From NCBI GenBank assembly GCA_022508985.1, contig JAFLUA010000002.1, forward strand, positions 248,001 to 312,000: DNA of 64,000 nt. The letters are read 5' to 3'. The stretch comes from Muribaculaceae bacterium. GTDB taxonomy: Bacteria > Bacteroidota > Bacteroidia > Bacteroidales > Muribaculaceae. Positions 59,099 through 64,000 of this stretch are shown here, in pieces. Under the pieces are notes generated by a model. The model made no database searches, was not told the DNA's origin, and saw only the letters and a program-made list of their open reading frames with translations. The translations under genes were made by a program, and so were the position numbers. The stretch's first letter is position 1, and every line of letters starts with the position of its first letter.

Positions 59099-60346
59099 TT
59101 ATCTGATTTTTAGCGTTACAAATGTTATGGCTGCAAGTATTATTCCTATAATCCAGAATCGTGTTACTATTTTCTGTTCGGCGATAGCACGTTTAGGCCG
59201 TTGTATTAACGCATTTATCGTTCCTGCATCTTTCTGGTAGTGGTGGTGTAGCGGTGCCATCTTGAATATGCGACCACCGTGCGTCTTCCTAAAATAAGCC
59301 ACTTGTATCATCACCGACAGGTCTTCGATATAGAACAACGCACACAAGATTGGCAATAACAATTCCTTATGAATCAATATTGCATAAACGGCAATTACCC
59401 CGCCAAGCATCAGGCTACCGGTATCGCCCATAAATACTTGTGCCGGTGAAGCGTTATACCATAAGAAGCCGATTAGAGCTCCTATAAACGCTGCCATATA
59501 CACCACAAGGTCCTCACTACCTGGCACATACATAATATTCAGATACGACGAATAGATTATGTTGCCGCCAAGATACGCCATTGCAGCAAGGGCCACGCCG
59601 GAGATTGCCGAAAGACCCGCCGTCATACCATCGAGCCCGTCGTTTAGGTTTGCTCCGTTACTCGTTGCCGCAACAAAGAACATCGTAATTATGAAAAACA
59701 CAATCCAACCGCCGGTCTCGGCATAGTCACCAAGCGCACTCGTTATCCACGAATAGTTAAAGTTGTTGTTTTTAACAAAGGGGATGGTCGTTTGCGGCGA
59801 TTTCACCGTTTCGTTTTCATAGACAACCTCTTCCACCCGTTGTGTCTCGTCGCTTATTATTTCCGAGTTGCGCACAATTGTCATATTGGGGTTGAGATAC
59901 ATCGTCACTGCTACGATAAGGGCTATGCCTACTTGTCCGATAATCTTATACTTACCCTTCATGCCATCTTTGTTGTGCTTTCGTAATTTCAGATAATCGT
60001 CAAGAAATCCTATCAGACCCAACCACAAGGTGGCGAGCAACATCAACAACATATACACATTGCTCAAGTTACCGACAAGAAGACACGGCAATACTATCGA
60101 CGCTATTATTATCACACCGCCCATTGTCGGAGTGCCTTTCTTATTGATCTGTCCTTCAAGGTCGAGGTCGCGAATAATTTCACCTATCTGCATTTTCTGT
60201 AAGCGGTGTATAATACTACGACCCACAAATATTGCCATAAGCAACGCAAGCACAAAAGCGGCGCCTGAGCGGAAAGTGATATAACTCATCAATCTCACGC
60301 CGGGGAAATTCGTATCCTGTAGCAGGTTAAAAAGAGCGTATAACAT
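59099..60346 (-). CDS. mraY: Phospho-N-acetylmuramoyl-pentapeptide transferase
   Basis: A 415-residue membrane enzyme that transfers phospho-MurNAc-pentapeptide to undecaprenyl phosphate, forming lipid I. It has about ten helices. The catalytic DGLDGMTAG and HHHYQ motifs are present, and GFLDDYLK is in the first cytoplasmic loop. A polar insertion near residues 150-190 (NSEIISDETQRVEEV...) lengthens the protein relative to the roughly 360-residue E. coli form. Such an insertion is usual in Bacteroidetes. Confidence 0.96.
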   Translation of the reverse strand: MLYALFNLLQDTNFPGVRLMSYITFRSGAAFVLALLMAIFVGRSIIHRLQKMQIGEIIRDLDLEGQINKKGTPTMGGVIIIASIVLPCLLVGNLSNVYMLLMLLATLWLGLIGFLDDYLKLRKHNKDGMKGKYKIIGQVGIALIVAVTMYLNPNMTIVRNSEIISDETQRVEEVVYENETVKSPQTTIPFVKNNNFNYSWITSALGDYAETGGWIVFFIITMFFVAATSNGANLNDGLDGMTAGLSAISGVALAAMAYLGGNIIYSSYLNIMYVPGSEDLVVYMAAFIGALIGFLWYNASPAQVFMGDTGSLMLGGVIAVYAILIHKELLLPILCALFYIEDLSVMIQVAYFRKTHGGRIFKMAPLHHHYQKDAGTINALIQRPKRAIAEQKIVTRFWIIGIILAAITFVTLKIR

Positions 60347-60375
60347 TGATATTCGTTGATTTATTTTGTGTAATT

Positions 60376-61881
60376 CTATTTATTAATACCGAAAGCTCGG
60401 CATACTTCTTCTCTATCGTCGAAGTGGTACACTTGCCCGGCTATCTCTTGTGTCGTTTCATGACCTTTACCCGCAATCAAGATTACGTCGCCGGGGCCTG
60501 CGAGTTCGACTGCACGAGAGATTGCCGCCCGGCGGTCGACGATCGTTTCGGTCCGCTCAAGTTGATATGCGTCAAGCCCTGATAACATATCATTGAGGAT
60601 GGCTACAGGGTCTTCATTTCGAGGGTTATCCGATGTCAATATCACCACATCGGAGCGCTCGGCTGCCGCGCGCGCCATAAGAGGTCGCTTGCCATGGTCG
60701 CGATTACCTCCGGCACCACACACGGCAATCACCTTGGCGTCGGGAGCCACTTCGCGGATGGTGTCAAGCACATTGATAAGGGCATCGGGAGTGTGCGCAT
60801 AATCTACAATAGCTGTAGCACCCGTGGGTGAACGGAATGGTTGAAAACGACCGGCCACCGGCATCAGTTTACTTATGTAAACAAGCGTGTCGTCTTTCTT
60901 AACACCAAGAAGGAGTGATGCGCCGTACACTGCTGCCAAGTTGGAGGCGTTAAAGTGTCCGACAAACATGGTTTCAACTTGCGAACCATCGAAGTCGAGC
61001 AACATCCCATCTATCCTATCTTCAATGATTTTTACTTTATAATCGGCCAAATCGCGGGTTGAATATGTAGCCTTAAATTTCGCCGGTGTATTTTGCAACA
61101 TCACTCGGCCATGGCTATCGTCGGCATTTACTAATGCAAACGCATCGGCCGGCAATTTATCAAAAAACGATTTTTTGGCTTGAAGATACGCATCGAACGT
61201 CTTATGATAGTCAAGGTGGTCGCGAGTAAGATTGGTGAATATACCACCGGCAAATGTTAGGCCCGCAATACGATGCTGGTCTGCCGCGTGGCTACTTACT
61301 TCCATCGACACAAAAGAGCAACCGGCATCGGCCATTCGGCGCAACAAGGCATTTAAGACCACCGGGTCGGGGGTCGTATGGTCGGCTGCGACAGCCTCGG
61401 TGTCTATCATATTCACAACTGTCGACAAGAGCCCGGCCTTGAGACCTCGTTGGCGCGCTATTTCATATAGCAAAGTGGCGATTGTGGTCTTGCCGTTTGT
61501 TCCTGTTACGCCTACGAGGGTTAACTCTTCCGACGGATCACCATAAAATCGCGAGGCAAGCCGTCCGAGCGCCTCTCTACTATCTTGCACAAGCACAACC
61601 AACACTCCTGCCGGAATTTCTTCGGGATAGTGCTCTGCAACTATGGCAACGGCGCCCGACGCTATTGCCGACGCGATATATTTATGTCCGTCGACACTTA
61701 CTCCCGGCACTGCTACAAACATCGAGCCGGCTACAACTTGCCGCGAATCGGCTGTTAACAACGCAATCTCAGTATCGGCCGACAACATACCTCGGCGCTC
61801 CTTTATCGTTATGGCGTCGAGCAAGCCGGCGAGGCTCACCTTGTGGATATTATTCATTTTGTAATCAGAGTCCATTTTCAT
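60376..61881 (-). CDS. murE: UDP-MurNAc-tripeptide synthetase (meso-DAP type)
   Basis: A 501-residue Mur ligase. The ATP motif GTNGKTT is at 127-133. DNPR at 418-421 is the residue set of enzymes that add meso-diaminopimelate rather than lysine, so the organism should make DAP-type peptidoglycan. The ATG at 61881 overlaps the PBP stop (TGATG), and a second ATG follows at 61875; the first is chosen for the coupling. It adds the third residue of the stem peptide. Confidence 0.95.
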   Translation of the reverse strand: MKMDSDYKMNNIHKVSLAGLLDAITIKERRGMLSADTEIALLTADSRQVVAGSMFVAVPGVSVDGHKYIASAIASGAVAIVAEHYPEEIPAGVLVVLVQDSREALGRLASRFYGDPSEELTLVGVTGTNGKTTIATLLYEIARQRGLKAGLLSTVVNMIDTEAVAADHTTPDPVVLNALLRRMADAGCSFVSMEVSSHAADQHRIAGLTFAGGIFTNLTRDHLDYHKTFDAYLQAKKSFFDKLPADAFALVNADDSHGRVMLQNTPAKFKATYSTRDLADYKVKIIEDRIDGMLLDFDGSQVETMFVGHFNASNLAAVYGASLLLGVKKDDTLVYISKLMPVAGRFQPFRSPTGATAIVDYAHTPDALINVLDTIREVAPDAKVIAVCGAGGNRDHGKRPLMARAAAERSDVVILTSDNPRNEDPVAILNDMLSGLDAYQLERTETIVDRRAAISRAVELAGPGDVILIAGKGHETTQEIAGQVYHFDDREEVCRAFGINK

Positions 61882-64000
61882 CAATTATATCTCAATGAGA
61901 GCTTAATTTTTGTTCCCGGCCCAGCCTTACTGCCGGCTTCGGGGGTCTGCGACGACACATATCCCACGCCGGTAAAATCGACTGAATAGCCGGCACCCTC
62001 AAGCCTTTCGAGGGCCTCGCGAAGACTTACGCCCTTCACATCGGGCACTATATTCTCTCCGCCAACATCCGATGGTTTTTTAATTGCTCTGGTTTCACCA
62101 AGCAGCAGGTCGGAGTGTAGGGTGGCATTTCGTTCGTTGTTGAATGATGAATATACCGTAGGCCCTTTCTTAGTCCCGGGCGCCGCTTCTGCAAGGGTAG
62201 GATCATCACTTAACATACCGCGAGCATACAGCTTGAGGGCTACATTCTTAAGCACCATTCCCGAGCTTACTGCCGGGCCGCGATAAGGCACTTTCGGGTC
62301 GCTGATAACTACGATGCAGGTATATTTCGGATTTTCATACGGGAAGAAGCCACAGAATGTAACACGGTAGTGTCCTTCGAGATATCCTCCCTTGAATGGT
62401 GGTAAATCAAGTTTATTCCCGTCTTTATCATAACGCGGTCGTTTGTCTTCAAGTGCAATTTTACATGTACCTGTTTTGCCGGCAATCTCTACGACATCGT
62501 TTTTCAATACTTTTGCTGTGCCGCCTTGCTCCCACACTACTCCATGCATCATTTCTCGCAAGATGGCTGCGTTCTCCGACGACATCATCCTTTCTCTAAC
62601 ATACGACACCGGCATCACCGAGTCTCGACCATCGGGCGTACGCAACCCTTTCACAAGGCGCGGGCGAACGAAACGCCCGTCATTAGCCACGGCATTGTAG
62701 AAAGCACAGGTATAGAGCGGCGGTATCATTGTACAATAGCCAAACACCATGCGCGACATATCGAGCTTGCCCCCCACATTATTTTTTACCGTAGGAAATA
62801 TCGGACGTATCTCGCGAGCTATTCCCGTGTTGAGTTTGTCGAAGAATCCGAGCTCGGCAAGGTCTTTTTTGAATCTGTTCAAGTCGCTGTCATAGTGTGG
62901 CATCGTCATCTTCACCATGCCTATATTAGACGAATATTCTATAAATTTACTTACTGGCAATGACCCCGGAGAGTGCGTATCGGAAATAGGGCGACGGCCC
63001 AGGTAGGCAAAACTTCGACCTATGGGATATTCTCTCGTGATTGGCTTGGCAAAGCCTTTCTCAAGGGCAACAGCCATTGTCATTACTTTCATCACCGAAC
63101 CCGGTTCATATGGCAATACAGAACGATTAAGCGCTTCTATATATCGTGGGGTGCGCGATGTGGAGTCGCGCTCAAGGTTGGATATGGCTTTTATATCGCC
63201 GGTAGCCACTTCCATCAATATTGCAGTACCCCAATCGGCCTGAGCGGATATCAGCATCTCACCCAGCTCCCCTTCGAGGATATCCTGCATCGTAATATCG
63301 ATTGTCGTTGTTACATCATATCCATTGATAGCGGGCACTTCTTCGGCATAACGCGTACCGCGTGTCGAAACTACTTTTCGTTTTATTCCGGGCACTCCGT
63401 ACAGCAGCGAATCCAAGGCGCATTCAAGACCCGAACGACCATGTATTTCCGGATTATCCACCACCTGGCCTACTCGTCCGATACTCAGGCGTGCCATGCG
63501 GCCAAAGGGATAAGACCGCTTCATCACCATATCGGCTTTGAGACCGGTGCGGTTGCTGTTTCGCCCAAATGCACGGAAGAATGGGAAGTTTTTGACTTTG
63601 TTAAGCATTTCTTCCGGAACTCCTTTGGCTATCACAAAATTACGCGTACGTTTGTTTTTCGGGGGCTCTATCGCATTTTTCAGTCGACGAATCCACTCCT
63701 CTCGAGTATATTGAGGAAAATATACACTCAATGAATCGGCTATATAGGGTATTGAGTCATTGAACTCCAATATCTTGAAATTAGTGGCCCGGAAATCTAT
63801 CATTATATCTTTGTAATATAGATTCGTTGCCAAGATTGAGCCATCCGACGCCAAGATTTCGCCACGATGCGGTGACACTATTACCGAATCGGCCAAGGTC
63901 GATGCTGCCATCTTATTCCAATCCGAGGCATGGATTATCGTTGTGCGAACCAGCATCACAACGATAGCAAAAGCAAGGAGCACGGTTATGAGAAATATAA
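61881..64000 (-). CDS. ftsI: Division-type penicillin-binding protein (transpeptidase) with PASTA domain, N-terminus outside window
   Basis: The frame runs off the window edge, so the cytoplasmic start is missing; the first visible residues are a transmembrane helix (IFLITVLLAFAIVVMLV). A dimerisation domain follows, then the transpeptidase with SVMK (nucleophile Ser), SSN and KTGT motifs. One PASTA domain ends the protein (IVPDVKGVSLREALERLEGAGY). It cross-links septal peptidoglycan together with FtsW. It is the first visible gene of the dcw run. Confidence 0.93.
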   Translation of the reverse strand, partial: IFLITVLLAFAIVVMLVRTTIIHASDWNKMAASTLADSVIVSPHRGEILASDGSILATNLYYKDIMIDFRATNFKILEFNDSIPYIADSLSVYFPQYTREEWIRRLKNAIEPPKNKRTRNFVIAKGVPEEMLNKVKNFPFFRAFGRNSNRTGLKADMVMKRSYPFGRMARLSIGRVGQVVDNPEIHGRSGLECALDSLLYGVPGIKRKVVSTRGTRYAEEVPAINGYDVTTTIDITMQDILEGELGEMLISAQADWGTAILMEVATGDIKAISNLERDSTSRTPRYIEALNRSVLPYEPGSVMKVMTMAVALEKGFAKPITREYPIGRSFAYLGRRPISDTHSPGSLPVSKFIEYSSNIGMVKMTMPHYDSDLNRFKKDLAELGFFDKLNTGIAREIRPIFPTVKNNVGGKLDMSRMVFGYCTMIPPLYTCAFYNAVANDGRFVRPRLVKGLRTPDGRDSVMPVSYVRERMMSSENAAILREMMHGVVWEQGGTAKVLKNDVVEIAGKTGTCKIALEDKRPRYDKDGNKLDLPPFKGGYLEGHYRVTFCGFFPYENPKYTCIVVISDPKVPYRGPAVSSGMVLKNVALKLYARGMLSDDPTLAEAAPGTKKGPTVYSSFNNERNATLHSDLLLGETRAIKKPSDVGGENIVPDVKGVSLREALERLEGAGYSVDFTGVGYVSSQTPEAGSKAGPGTKIKLSLRYN

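Overview
The window looks like a chromosomal segment of a Bacteroidales bacterium, probably of the Muribaculaceae type. The evidence is Bacteroidota -7 boxes of the form TAnnTTTG ahead of many genes, families largely restricted to Bacteroidota (DUF3575/DUF3868 fimbrial proteins, DUF4494, DUF2851, DUF6377, secreted proteins with T9SS-like C-termini), a fused-cytochrome sdhCAB operon and a Bacteroidota-style dcw cluster. The family-level assignment is inference; there is no rRNA in the window.

Layout. 1-5.7 kb (minus): end of a Mfa1/fimbrillin-type surface fimbria locus (DUF3575, DUF3868, major subunit cut by the window edge), a small two-helix membrane protein and two tandem OmpA-family proteins. 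5.7-9.9 kb: an unrecognised, apparently truncated ORF, a SIMPL-domain protein, an M16 peptidase and a lipoprotein cyclophilin. 10-14 kb (plus): sdhC-sdhA-sdhB. 14-27.8 kb is the accessory part: four large secreted proteins with T9SS-like sorting tails, two tandem tRNA-Asn genes, an AAA ATPase, and three clusters of an unusual palindromic repeat. These palindromes have 6-8 bp arms around an asymmetric GGA core. 28-39.7 kb: riboflavin synthase, a frameshifted DUF2851 gene, a DPP5-like S9 peptidase, recF with its DUF721 partner, an esterase, pckA, a DUF6377 sensor/regulator and a Crp-like regulator. 39.7-47 kb (minus): SBF-type transporter, mutL, radical SAM, LolC/E-like permease, rbfA, SDR, rnhB and an S24 regulator. 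47.2-64 kb (minus): a long, tightly spaced dcw run (PBP, murE, mraY, murD, ftsW, murG, murC, ftsQ, ftsA, ftsZ) that continues into a sirtuin, an SGNH hydrolase, DUF4494 and yggS.

The most unexplained signal is the GGA-core palindrome family at about 14.0-14.5, 20.1-20.3 and 21.9-22.1 kb. Arms of different sequence stay self-complementary, the core appears in both orientations, and half-sites appear swapped between copies. Next are a 1-nt frameshift that removes the Cys-rich tail of the DUF2851 protein, an ORF that runs into its neighbour's promoter, and a possibly leaderless mutL. No CRISPR array, insertion sequence or prophage module was seen.
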